Source: Hirudinaria manillensis (Eukaryota > Annelida > Clitellata > Hirudinida > Hirudinidae). From it: a DNA stretch of 64,000 nt. Each line of letters begins with the position of its first letter. Positions within the stretch are counted from its first letter, which is position 1. Made by a program: the position numbers and the translations under genes. Positions 35,859-51,333 of the stretch are shown one piece after another. The notes beneath the pieces were generated by a model. It was not told where the DNA came from. It saw nothing but the letters and a program-made list of their open reading frames with translations, and searched no databases. The stretch is from contig CM067537.1 in assembly GCA_034509925.1 (NCBI GenBank), forward strand, positions 6,775,001-6,839,000. Direction: 5' to 3'.

Positions 35859-36209
35859 TGCTCAGGTGTAGATTTAAATAAATTAACCCATGAAGATGGA
35901 AAAACTTCCATTTCTTGAGATTGTAGATACGTACATGATAAAACACCAAAAACACTCAAATAATTACAAGCTTTCACATTTTATCTTTGAAATAAAACAA
36001 ATATTTAAAAAAATCAACTTATGTTTTTATTTTATTAAATTAATAATTTAATAAAAATTTATTAATGATTAATATTCTAATAAGAAATAAATTTGTTAGC
36101 CGCTTTGACACAAAGTCTTTTATTTTGAAAATAGACGATAAGAAAATATCCTTTAGTCAATCAACCAAAATAATATCGGTGCTGCACTTATTTCAATTTT
36201 TGAAATACC

Positions 36210-39200
36210 ATGACCTTAGAAATCGAGACAGTCGAGTAAGTTTGATCTCTTATAATATCACATTTTTATTTGTCGAACCAACGCGACGGTAGGCAATCCT
36301 TTTTGCAAAAATAACCATCGGTCCACTAAAAGCATGAATGTGGTTTATTTACTAAAAATATTTGCTTTCACTTTTGACGAATAAAATTTCTCAAATGTTT
36401 TAAGTAAATATCTGTTATTGAGGCTGATCTAATGAATCTCATAATTAGTTACTGTTAATTTGTGTTTTGGGAAATTAATATTACTAGTTACAAGACATCT
36501 TATTGGGATTTGTTTGCATTTCAGTGTCATCAGACTAATTGAACAATATCTGAAAGAACAGAATCTCTTTAGAACTCTATCAGTTCTTCAAGTTAGTGAA
36601 GATTTTTTTAACACAATGTTGACATTTTATATCTTAATTCTATTTAATTGCTGCAACATTATTGGATTTTGCCTGGTAATCAAGAATTACAATTTACTTT
36701 GACATTCTATTATAGGAGGAGACAGGTATCAATCTGAATACTGTCGATTCTGTCGACAGCTTTGTTACAGACATAAACAATGGCCACTGGGATACGGTGC
36801 TTGTTGCCATCCAGTCACTTAAACTTCCTGATGAAAAGCTTATTGATCTTTATGAGCAGGTATTATAATCTAATAAGAGTGAATTTATTTTTAAATCAAT
36901 ACTTAAAAGTAACAAAACATGAAAATATATTATAAGTAAAAATTTTGAACTCAATGGAAACGTTATTTTTCGCAATTGATTTGTAGATTGTATTGGAATT
37001 GATTGAGCTGAGAGAACTTGGAGGAGCTAGATCCTTACTGAGGCAGACGGATCCAATGACAATGATGAAGCAACGCTATCCAGACAGGTATCTCCACCTG
37101 GAAAACATGCTTGGAAGGTCATATTTTGATCCGAGAGAGGTGAGTTGCTTTTTTTAAAACTAACTTTTATTTCTAATATCAGATTGAATGAATCATTGGT
37201 TTTTAATTTTTTTTATTGATGAAAAAGTGATTGAAATTAATTTATTTGACTTATGGCTTATTAACAATGGATCGATCTAAAGATAAGTTGAACACCTGCA
37301 TCAACGTAGCTTAAACATGCTCAGAATAAGGCAGAAGAATTTTAAATGGAATTTAGAATTTCAAAATTATTCATCATAATCTTTCTAACGTTTTTAAAGG
37401 CATATTATGAAGGTCAAACGAAAGAAAAGAGAAGGGCTGCCATAGCCCAGGCTCTCTCCGGCGAAGTGAATGTCGTGCCTCCTTCTCGTCTGCTTTCGTT
37501 GCTCAAGCAGTCGCTCAAGTGGCAACAGCACCAGGGTCTCCTTCCGCCCGGAACGACCATCGATCTGTTCAGAGGAAAGGCTGCCATGAAGGAGCAGGAG
37601 GAAGAAAAGTATCCCACACAACTCTCCAAGTCCATCAAGGTGATTTGCTGGATTGATTTGTTTTTTTTTAATCATTGCAATTTGCATAGAATATTATACG
37701 ATCGATGAAATGCCAATTGTAAATCCTAAATTAATTGTAATGCCAATTGTGACTTAAAAATTATTTGCTATGCCAATTGTAACCTGCATGGATGTCCGTG
37801 GAAAGAATAACATGATTATTTGTTCTCTAACAAATTTGTTTATTTTTCTGTTTCAGTTCGGGCAAAAGTACCACATCGAATGCGCCCAGTTCTCACCGGA
37901 CGGACAATTTCTCGTGTCAGGTTCTGTCGACGGGATCATCGAGGTGTGGAACTTCACCACTGGTAAAATCAGGAAGGACCTCAAGTACCAGGCTCAGGAC
38001 ACTTTCATGACCATGGAAAAGGCGGTCATCAGTTTGAGCTTCAGTAGGGACTCGGAGATGATCGCTGCTGGAAGTCAGGAGGGAAAAATCAAGGTGAGTG
38101 CAATTGCAGATTTATATATATATATTTATCTTAAACAAACTTGTATAAATCCATTTCTCAAATGATTTCATTAATATCTGGCATATCTAAAATTATGTGA
38201 ACCACATATGCACCACATAAGTTTAGTTTTCCATGATTAGATGTGTTGTAGAATTGCGGCATAGAAAACTATTTTTCTAAGGCAGAAAGTTCATGTGATA
38301 ACAAATGATTGATCGGATAAATTCTGAACGAGATTTGTTTTCTTTCAGGTTTGGAAAATAATGACAGGGCAATGCCTGAGGAAATTTGATAAGGCTCATG
38401 CCCATGGCGTGACCTCCATTCAATTCTCAAGAGATAACAGTCAACTCCTTACTGCTTCTTTTGATTACATCATAAGGTAACATTTTTGTTTATTTTTGTT
38501 TGTGATTTTTCTCTTATTTTTGAGTAGACTTGTTAATCACATTTAATATCATATTAACTTTAAACAGCGAACATTTTCAAATAAACGGTCGCCATCTCTT
38601 TTTGCAGAATATTCGGTCTGAAATCTGGAAAGGCCTTGAAAGAGTTCAGAGGTCACGCATCTTACGTGAACGACGCCATCTTCAGCGGCGACTTCCACAG
38701 CATCATCAGCTCCAGCGCCGACGGCACCGTCAAGATCTGGAACGTCAAGTCCGGGGAATGTGTCAACACCTTCAAGTCTCTCGGCAGCTCGACGGGATTG
38801 GACGTTCACGTTCGCAGCACCCACCTCCTGCCCTCCAATCCGGAACAGTTTGTCGTCTGCAACAAGTCGAGTACCGTTGTCGTCATGAACATGCAGGTAG
38901 GCTTATCACCATCATCATCATCATCTGGTAGCCATTGCCAGTTCAATGATGGCATGTTTGATTAAGTAATTTGTTTTGATTGTATATTGTCGTTACTTTA
39001 TCAGGGTCAGATTGTGAAGAGCTTTTCCAGTGGTAAGCGTGAAGGTGGAGATTTTGTCTGCTGTACGTTGTCCCCGAGAGGAGAGTGGTTGTACTGTGTT
39101 GGGGAGGACCATGTTTTGTACTGCTTCAGTTTTCAGACTGGAAAGTTAGAGAGAACACTCACTGTAAGTTAATCACAATTTCATATCTTGAACTGATGCT

Positions 39201-39353
39201 GTTTTAATGTTTTGGACATTTTAAGTTACTGACTTTTTGTTTTGACATTAACAGGTCCACGAAAAAGATGTTGTAGGCATTGCCCATCATCCACATCAGA
39301 ACCTCATTTCAACATATTCTGAAGATGGATTTATGAAACTCTGGAAGCCATAA
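36210..39353 (+). CDS. SMU1: SMU1, WD40 spliceosomal protein, multi-exon
   Basis: Orthologue of SMU1, a LisH/CTLH/WD40 protein that pairs with RED/IK in the B complex of the spliceosome. The first coding exon is short (36210-36235, MTLEIETV plus two bases, donor GTAAGT). It joins to [20 protein letters not shown] at 36525, exactly where the human N-terminus has VIRLI. LisH is followed by a CTLH-like helix region ([60 protein letters not shown]). A run of WD40 repeats then begins at [20 protein letters not shown] and includes [40 protein letters not shown] and [20 protein letters not shown]. The protein ends [16 protein letters not shown], like human SMU1. All family parts are present. Confidence 0.95.
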
Positions 39354-39744
39354 TCACATTCTGAGTGCTTTATGAAATCAATGTTGAATGCTGGATTGTT
39401 TCAGACAATGTAAATAATTATTAGTTTTTGTCTGCTTGTGTTCATTCTTTAAATGGTTGAGTTAAAGACAGCAATTAATCTCTTTTCTGTCTTTGGCACC
39501 GTTGCAAAGACTTTCGAATGCCAAAACTTGCGTGGGGTGCAATGTCGTTTTAATACATAAAAATACGAGCTGGTGGTCGACGGTTTGTTGAATATCGAAC
39601 GCGAATGTTCAAATATAAACATCTAATCTGTTCTGGTGTTGGATCGTTGCGCGTGATCGGTTTGTGCCTGTGGCAAGGCTATTCTAGTTTGTCCGAATTT
39701 AGTTCTAAATAGTTCGATTTCTAACTTTTGTTAATTTCTAGTTA

Positions 39745-39750
39745 AATAAA
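39745..39750 (+). terminator. Possible SMU1 polyadenylation signal
   Basis: AATAAA roughly 390 bases beyond the SMU1 stop codon and 370 bases before the HGH1 start codon. Closer signals were not seen. Confidence 0.35.
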
Positions 39751-40117
39751 ATATTAACAAACAATCGCGTGTGTTCTAATTAAAATCCATGGCATAATTG
39801 AGATGGTTTAGTGTTATAAATGGTATTTTAAATTGAAAAAAAAATGACTTAAAAAATGAGTAATTAAAAGACTGCGTTTATAATGTTAGTAATATCTTAT
39901 AAAATTCGTTGCTGACGTTTTATTTGATGATGTAAAATAACTTAAACTTAAAACAATGTTGAATATTTATAAATATATAAGATAAAATATTATACATGTT
40001 TTTAGAAAATTAAATGTAGAAAATGTGACGGTGTTTACGAGCCCATGCCCATGTGCTTATTTTCGACAAGAGCGAAAGTAGTTTTGTGATTGTTTGGAGT
40101 GGTTTATGTAAGCTGCG

Positions 40118-41461
40118 ATGGAAACTTCCGACCCAGTAGCTGAATTGCTTGGATTTTTGTCCAAGGATGCCCCCTCTTTGGACATTCGAATCCGAGCCAC
40201 CGATTATCTTGCAGGTTTGACTGGATCAGAAGTTGGCCGACACTTTCTCAACGTCAATTGTGGTTCTCAACTAACTGGAATTTTACACGACCTTTTATCT
40301 GATCATCATCTTGATCTGCGCACCAATGCCTTACGATCCATTGTTAATTTGAGTGCTGATGAAAGGTCCTGCGACTTACTGACAGACGACAAGATTCTGT
40401 CAGCCCTGTTTGGATTTGCTCTTAAGCCACCTGGCGGGAAAGGCGAATATGTGGAGTCTGCTACCATGGCCTTGTCAAATCTTGCACATTGGCCAAAGGG
40501 TTCTTTGAAAATCATGAATCATATCAAAGCTCAACAGTTTCCTGTACTTGAGAACTTGATTGAAAAATTTTTCAAGACAACAAACAGTATGCATTATGTT
40601 GGTAGCTTTTTGGGAAATTTAACCCAAATTAAGGATGCAAGACTGTTCCTCTTGGGAAAGGACAAATCATTTTTTCATAAGCTTCTTTCTTATATATCAT
40701 TCAAAGATTCTGTAATAAGGCAAAATGGAGTTGTGGCTGCAATCAAGAACTGCTGCTTTGAAACTGGTTAGTTTTCTGATTTATAATATGTCTACTGAAG
40801 CTTTAAACTAAATTTGATAAAACTCATTAAATGAAAATTAATATAACATACTAGAAAATATAAATTTGATATATTGAACATACTGATCCCAATTTTACCA
40901 GATAGCCACTTGTGGATGCTCGGAGATAAGGTAAACATTTTGCCGGCACTTCTTCTTCCTCTTGCTGGACCAGAAGAGTTTGATGATGAAGACACAGACA
41001 AACTCCCCGTAGATCTTCAATATCTTGGCTCAGAAAAACAAAGGGAAGCTGATCCAGAGATAAGGCAGATGCTTATTGAGGCTTTGAATCAGGTTGAGAA
41101 TAAAAATTAACATTCATTTTAACATATATGAGCTATTAAGCATTTGCAAATATGATTATATATTGACATCTTAATGAGTATGTTTATTACTATTCATTTA
41201 TGTCTTTTTTCTTATTGAGGCAATTTATTTACGTAGCTAGTGGCAACTAAAGGAGGACGCGACATCGTGAAGAACCAGAACGCATACGTCATTCTGAGAG
41301 AGCTGCACAAGTGGGAAAAGAACGATGCATGCATGGTGGCACTCGAGAACTTGGTGTCCGTCCTAATATCTGACGAGCCAGAAAGTGGAATGGAAAATTT
41401 GAACGAAGTGCAGATACCAAAGGACTTAGAAAATAAGATGAATAATAACATTCAGAAATAA
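40118..41461 (+). CDS. HGH1: HGH1 homologue (FAM203), ARM-type chaperone for eEF2, 354 aa, three exons
   Basis: Exons 40118-40766, 40902-41092 and 41237-41461 join in phase (1065 bases, 354 codons plus stop) with GT-AG borders. The protein is helical throughout, in ARM/HEAT style. It carries the family blocks LRTNALRSIVNLSADERSCD, YVESATMALSNLAHWPKGSL, YVGSFLGNLTQIKDARLFLL, SVIRQNGVVAAIKNCCFETD, LPALLLPLAGPEEFDDEDTD and LPVDLQYLGSEKQREADPEI. HGH1 is known as a cytosolic chaperone for folding of elongation factor eEF2, acting with CCT/TRiC. The length is a little below the human protein (about 390) and no block is missing. The AATAAA at 41460-41465 overlaps the stop codon, and another gene starts only 154 bases downstream on the same strand. 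Confidence 0.93.
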
Positions 41462-41615
41462 TAAAAATTGCAAACCACCATCGACTCGATGTGCATTTTT
41501 TGCCACTCGACGCCGTCGCATAGGTACAAGTGCCGAGCAATTGGGACGATATAAAGGGCAGCAAATTGCAAAGCTTAATTCACTAGTTTTATTGGTGTCC
41601 CTATGCTTGCCAGCC

Positions 41616-41990
41616 ATGGAAATAAAATCAGGTAAATTGCATTGTTCTATCGAAACGCATTGGCGCAAATACATTAATTCCGTATTAGTACTGCATTTCA
41701 ATTGTATCACATATATTGCACATCGTGGTTATAACATTATATGATTTCCTTATCCACCAATCATTGCATTTACTCCAGATAAGCTACCAATCTACATCCT
41801 CCCAGTTAAATATACAGCAATCAACTACGTAATAACCATTGTGGGGATAGCTATGCTGCTCTCAATACTGTCATCACTTATAGCTATTTGGTACTGCCAT
41901 AGGAAGACTGCACAAAAGAAAGCAAGGAGAGACCTCCTAATGAAGAGGAGGAAGGCGGCAGAATATATAAAAACCACACATTTCAGATAA
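41616..41990 (+). CDS. Small single-pass membrane protein, 75 aa, two exons, unrecognised
   Basis: Exon 1 (41616-41631) encodes MEIKS plus one base. Its donor GTAAAT joins the acceptor TTTACTCCAG to exon 2 (41779-41990), and the join is in frame (228 bases). Exon 2 begins DKLPIYILPVKYTAINYVIT. A hydrophobic helix of about 22 residues follows (INYVITIVGIAMLLSILSSL and onward to WYC). A very basic cytoplasmic tail (HRKTAQKKARRDLLMKRRKA) comes next and the protein ends YIKTTHFR-stop. By the positive-inside rule the N-terminus should face out or into the lumen. The frame stays open upstream through a hydrophobic stretch but has no ATG there. It ends 132 bases from the convergent RPS3 stop. No family recognised. 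Confidence 0.55.
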
Positions 41991-42122
41991 TTTTTCAGAA
42001 TTTTATTGGAATCAAGAAACCAATCAGTCCTATGATTTTCAGTTTCTCTCTCGCATCTGAAATCAATAACCACAATGATTAGCAAATCATTAATAAAAGT
42101 AGTATAATCACAAGACTTACAT

Positions 42123-43037
<915 letters not shown>

Positions 43038-43099
43038 GTTGAACCACTACAGTACGGCTAGAAAAGGAAATGCTATCAACAATAATATTCTATATCGCG

Positions 43100-44116
43100 A
43101 TCCAAAGAGAGACATAACATATAAAGTATCAAATATTCCAATGTTTCAATATATTAAATTATAAATAAATTAATACATTTTTTTAATTTTTTGAATTGTA
43201 CTGTGTGAAAATATATAATTAAAGATTTAACTGATTAACAAATTCGCAAATTCTGACAATAATTGTAAGGCAACACTTTAAATTTAAATTATATATTTTA
43301 ATTTCATTTCTCTTTAACGAAGTAATGCTTTCTTAAAGAACTTGTATAGATGCATTTTTCAAATATTAAATTTCATAATAGTCAATTATAAAGATCACGA
43401 TTCGACACTCTTTACCTTTAATTCATCATTCTGAAACGGTTTAAAATTTTCAGAGTAAAATACAAAATTTCAAACATTTTCTTTATTTGTAAAATTTTCA
43501 TGGCTTTTCTCTCAACACAACAATTATACGTAAAACGTAGTTTGAGTATTTCTTTAAATGTAGCTCTAATTTTGCTTTAGATGTCGTCAAAGTTCTTCAA
43601 ATCTTATGTCTACTCTTTTATGGGGTATTTCGAAGTACTTAGCCAGCAGATATAAACAACTCATATTGAAAGCTCACGAAAATTAATGTTACTAGTTTTT
43701 ATAATCGAATATTTATAATAATTTAATAAAACGTCCCCTTGCGATGGAACAAGCCTGATCCCTCACCATAGAAAAATCAATCATACTTAAATTACTTCAT
43801 CCAAATTTTCCAAAGTAGAACGCTAAGAGCAGCAGATTACCACTAATCCAAACCACAACTTCCTCAAAGTTCAACTCTCGAACTACCACTCCATCGAGTG
43901 CTGGCACTGAGGACAACACTACCCGCTACCCAATATACTGTAGGCTCAATTGCTAATTTGTCCAAAAAACATAACTTCAGCCATCTTTTTGACATTGACA
44001 TGGTTCCTCAAACGAGAGGATGAATAATCAATACGAACCGTGACATAATTTTTCAATATGGACAGAAACATGTAAATTTCAAAACATTTTAATCGTCCAA
44101 ATCAGATGTTGCTCGT
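43100..44116. other. Intergenic between RPS3 promoter and EIF2A 3' end
   Basis: AT-rich sequence containing the RPS3 promoter and the EIF2A 3' UTR. No coding exon was recognised. In particular, I searched the minus strand here for an exon encoding the missing EIF2A C-terminal helix and did not find one. Confidence 0.5.
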
Positions 44117-47100
44117 TCAGCTGGTCGCTTCAGAACTGCTTGGATTTTGTGCATTCTCCAACTTTTTGGCTTTCTTTTGTTCCCTCTTCTTTTTATTTCT
44201 TAAAGCTGATTTGCTGAGTTCCTCTGCAAAACATCAGTTGATAATTAAGGGTACGTTTTGATATTTTCAAAATTTACCTGAAATTGAGAATAACAAAAAG
44301 ATCTTAATAAATATAAGTTTTAGCTAAACTGTTTTCATCTTGCTTGAGATTCGACGGGGGCTCGTATTCCTCTCTATACTTTGTTTGACTGCTGGCAACA
44401 GGGGCTCCCTGTCCAGCAGCATTCCTTCTCATAGGAGGTACATAGGCCTGAGCTTTCACTTGTTTTGGGGCTTCATCAGCCTTTACTGGCTTCACTTCTG
44501 GTGCTGAGATGGTACCCTTTGGAAATGGGGTCCATAGGACCTCCAGAAGAACGTCAGTCTGCCAGGTTTTAATGGTTTTGCCAGAGTAATGCCAGAGCTT
44601 GTAACTAGAATATCAAATGGAAAGAAAGGCTACCACATTATCATTTCAAAATCATTATGAAACATGAAGCAATCTGAAGCAATGCATTCCACAGGTCTGT
44701 GTAAAACCATTGAAAGCATAATTCAAAATACACACATGGCTCAAAAACATGAATCCCATAATTAAAAAAAGCATCTGTTCTCACCCGTTTTCCACCCTGA
44801 GCCTTGGGGAAAGAGTCGCGGTGATGAAGTGGACCCCATCGGGGCACCATTCGAAGTGGGTCGTGTTAACAGCCGAATAGCTCGTCAGTAGCTTTTGCTT
44901 TTCCAGGTCCCAAAACTCCATGTTTCCATTGAGAGCTCCATAACCAGCCAAACACAGAAGTGTTGGTCAAAGCGAGTTGGTTAAGGAAATTGTCATTATT
45001 TCAGGAGAATTATTTAAAGTTATTTTTTAATTATCACTTGGCTAGGCATAATAATTTGCTCAATCTTAATCAAAACTTATCTGTTAAAACCAGAAAAAAA
45101 AAGTAAATCTAATCAGCTCCAAATGATTAAATTAAATAGGATTAAATAAACAGTTAAGATGTAAATAAATATCAACAATTTTTCAATAATCTTAATAGAA
45201 ACAGAAAGAAATTCATCTGTCAACTCAGACATGTCAAACAATGTGAAAGGATATTGCTCCCAAATGGATTGTAGAAGGCCAAATTCCTGGGTCCAGTTCC
45301 AAAATCAAAGATAGGATCGCATTTGAGGTTGTACAAGGTCACCTTGGATGGCATAACTGAAACAGTTTTGAATTTACAGTTGCATTCACTAGCACACTCA
45401 CTCTGGTACCTTTTATGGTCCATTATTTACAATGAATATTTCATAAAACCCAGCAAGAAATATCACTTGGATATATAAATCACTTGTAAATATAATCGCA
45501 GACTTACATCCGTACACAACACAAAATTCCTTCGAATTTGGGTTCCAAGTCACACTGTAAACCGGACCTCTCTTGGCTTTGTGAAGAGAAATGAATGAAT
45601 GAATGAAATAAATGAATGAATAAAATGCTTTAAATGTTAAAACTTACAATTTACAGTTGAAAATTTATGGACAATTGAAATTTGATTGAACTAACATAAA
45701 CAAGGCAGACTTCAATCAACAAATTGGATGTTTAAACAGGGTGGCAATCAATCAATCAATCATTGATTAATTAATCAGAAAGATATTCGTTACCTCTGGG
45801 AACTATGCAGCTCTCCTGTTTTGTGCTGATGAAATGAAGCTCCTGCTCACCAAAGTAGGATTCTGAAGTTTTCTCTTCTGCCACGGTGAGAAAGACCAGA
45901 GCATTGCCTTTAAAGAAAAACCATAATAGCCTAATTAAATATTAAACTTTAATATTTAGTAAATAATAACTTTAATTACAAACAATAAATATTATAATGA
46001 CTTCATCACAACCACGACGGCCGATATTCATTCATTGGAAAGTCACTGACATAATAATGTCTCGTTCTGCTTAAAGACATTGTCATCGAATGTCAAATTG
46101 AGATTACCTGCAGGATTCCAAAAAAGTTCCGTTTTGTTGGCCTTGAAGAAACTCTTGTTGGCCAATGCGTCTGCCTGAGAGAACTTGGGGTAGCGAAAGA
46201 GTCTTACGAATGAAGGGTCACCCTGCAATGGGTAGCATTGGGTAACGACTCAGTGATAGAATTTTAATAACACTTGATCATGATTGGTTGGTGAGGATGA
46301 ATCCATTCAAATGGTGCATTTCTCAAGGTGTTACAATAAGTATGTTTACAGATGGAGATTTAATACAGATAAAAAATAATAATGCTTAGAAAGAACCTTG
46401 TATCAGTTGTTGGAAAAGCATGCAATTGTTATTCATAAAAAGTGATTTTAAATTTTATTTTAAAAAATAAAAATGATTTCAAAACAAATATAAGCTCAAC
46501 CTTTCCAGAACCAGCCACTGATACAGACACGTGATAAGGGGCTTTGGAACGTGCCAAACTGTAACTTGAAATGTTGGCCAGTGAAAGCCTGTACTTGAAT
46601 TTGGCTGTAAAGTGTTTTTTGTTTTTAACATTTAAGACATGTTTTTATTAATTTTCAATTTATATAATAATAGAATGAGCTAAATAAATGCCTTTCACAA
46701 CTGTATGAATAATATTTTGGAATTATTAATAAATTTAAATAAATTCACAGAAAACTCACTGAAGTCATGATCTTCATAGAAGACTATTTCACCGTTGTTG
46801 AACCTGCTGCAAACGAATTCATCTTCTGACCACTGAGGACACCTGACGATGGAATGCAACATTTGTTTATGTTAATGTTGGCCAACATCCATTTTCTAGT
46901 AATAATAATAATAATAATAATAAGTAGAAAGCTTTCACAATTGGACCAATTTAATTAAGATAATTTCAAAACTAAAAATTGCAAATGTTTTTTTCCCAAC
47001 CAATTGAACTGCTTCTTTTGGAGTGTCTCAAGAACAAGTTTGTTCTCTTTCCAGTCATAAATGTGAAAGTTGTTTGCAATTTCTTTATTGTTCTGAGCTT

Positions 47101-48328
47101 TGGCTAGAAATACAAAAAATCTTAATTGAATTGTTGGAACTTAGTTGTTAAACCAAGAATTTTGATGGACAAGTGAAGCTCAAAAGCATGTTGATACAAC
47201 TCATGATATAGGATTTGTCCTATATATATATATATATATAGACATTGTCCTTTTCCAATTAGAATTAGCATGTTGAGAACTACATTGCAATGATTATGTT
47301 CTAGTGATTATATGATAACAGCACCAACCAAGTTCCCAGAGTGCAATGTATCTTCCTGATGGCGAGAAAACCATCTCTGCCGTCCGAGGTCTCGGTACTT
47401 CCCAAAGGGTCTTCTCGCAGTCTGAGGTGGACACGATACTGACACTACAAACAGAGCCATGGTGACATATAACTATAGATGGCATTGGTGTTAGAATAAA
47501 TGTTGATTACTCTAACAACAATTTAAGAGAATTTTTATTTTAATCATGGTGGGAAATAATCGGCTCTATGAAATATATTAGCAATGTATATGTACTAATG
47601 CCATACAATTTCTAGCAAAAGATTGTGAAATAATGTCTTTACCCTTTCTTTTCATCGCAGATGGCTAAATAAAGTCCATCGCCAGAAAAGATGAGCTTTT
47701 TGGCTGCTGGCAAAACCTTCTCTTCATCAGACCCTAACGACCTTAACCAAGTTCCTTTCAACCCCCTGGCTGAAATTGAATTTAAAATAATTAATTCATC
47801 ATGCTTTTCAACATCTTGTTCCATACGAAGCCAGAATAAAATGCAACCAAGTATGCTAAACAATAAGCATATTCATAAGTTAATTTGAAACATGTTCTAC
47901 AATTCAAAGTCAATTTTTTTGCTAATGGAAGAGACAGTATAGAGATAAAAGAAAATAGTAGTAAACTGAAAAGTAGTTATGACTTTCAATATAACATGAA
48001 TGCTTTGAATTTAACCAGCTAGTACAAGCACATGTGTGAAAACCCCACAATGTGCTAGGGTTTATGCCATCTTCTATACTCGCCTCTGGGGCAACATTTG
48101 TCCGTTACAAAATTGTGCACACGACCGCCAGTTCATATGAACAGAATGTAAGAGAAAATAGTATCATTTTCGGCTGAAAACTACATTCGGCGCTTAACAC
48201 GTGCTAAAGACAAGCGAGAACAATCTAAATAAGTCCAAATTTTAAGAAGGGCCAACGCAACCATTACTTTGTTCTTACCAACCTGCAAAAGTTAAAACTG
48301 GTGTCGAGTCACCCGAATCCGAAGCCAT
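44117..48328 (-). CDS. EIF2A: Eukaryotic translation initiation factor 2A (EIF2A), multi-exon, short C-terminus
   Basis: Orthologue of EIF2A, a beta-propeller protein that can deliver initiator tRNA to the 40S subunit independently of eIF2. The start is at 48328 (MASDSGDSTPVLTFAG). Family blocks follow in order: GLKGTWLRSLGSDEEKVLPA, TLWEVPRPRTAEMVFSPSGR, GDPSFVRLFRYPKFSQADAL, NKSFFKANKTELFWNPAGNL, TLYNLKCDPIFDFGTGPRNL, then KVKAQAYVPPMRRNAAGQGA and YREEYEPPSNLKQDE. The last exon reads ELSKSALRNKKKREQKKAKK and stops at 44117-44119 after NPSSSEATS. The human protein continues about 80 residues beyond the matching basic segment as a charged helix; that part is not seen here. About a dozen small exons with short introns make up the propeller. 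Confidence 0.93.
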
Positions 48329-48583
48329 TGTACACAACCTACTTCTTTACTGACAGATTCACTTTTAACCGATGTGAAAGTGCTCCTCAACATTATGCAT
48401 ATATCCTAATATTGATGGGTATTTTTAAATGCATTATAGCATTAATTCTAAAATTAGTAAATAATTTTAAACTTTAATTATTTAGTTTTCGGTAAAACAT
48501 AGAAGCAAAGATTTTGTCTGCCGGGAAGCGTGCTGCACTGAATGTGTCAGTTGCCGTCTGATTTTGTTCTCTGATTGTGCAAG
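48329..48583. promoter_or_regulatory. Compact divergent promoter between EIF2A and LRRC47
   Basis: Only 255 bases separate the two divergent start codons, so the two translation-related genes probably share a bidirectional promoter. No TATA box was seen, as is usual for such housekeeping pairs. Confidence 0.6.
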
Positions 48584-51017
<2,434 letters not shown>

Positions 51018-51077
51018 TTTCAAATCTCGAATGGTCACGAGACCAATTTTTGTTTGGACTCATTAACTTGGAATTGT

Positions 51078-51083
51078 AATAAA
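51078..51083 (+). terminator. Likely LRRC47 polyadenylation signal
   Basis: AATAAA 61 bases after the LRRC47 stop codon. The convergent FET gene ends about 210 bases further on, so the two transcripts' 3' ends lie very close. Confidence 0.5.
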
Positions 51084-51296
51084 ATGACCCAAGTTATTTG
51101 TGCAATCCTCAAATGATGATTACAAACATACTATGTCAACGTGAATTACCAAGTTGATTTGGACGCGTGTAATTGGAACGATAATAACAAAATTAACTTG
51201 GGGATCACAAGGTAAAATGTTGGATTGCATAAACAGAAGCAAATGGCCATAAAAACATGTTTATTTACAATAAGTTCCCGATTACTGTCAAAGTCT

Positions 51297-51333
51297 TCAG
51301 TATGGTCTCCCACCTCTTCTGTCTGTTCTCCCT
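51297..51333 (-). other. Terminal micro-exon encoding the PY nuclear localisation signal of the FET protein
   Basis: 37 bases after a poly-T/CCAG acceptor, completing the split codon AG-A and then reading GRTDRRGGRPY-stop. FUS, EWSR1 and TAF15 all end in an Arg-rich segment plus RPY, which binds transportin. The frame agrees with the preceding exon ending PMRGGLR, which supports both that exon's frame and the gene's identity. Confidence 0.8.

Noticed and set aside
41541-41615. N-terminal extension of the small membrane protein resembling a signal peptide
   Set aside because: The frame is open and hydrophobic, but its first codon is TTG and no in-frame ATG lies upstream within the gap, so the start was placed at 41616.
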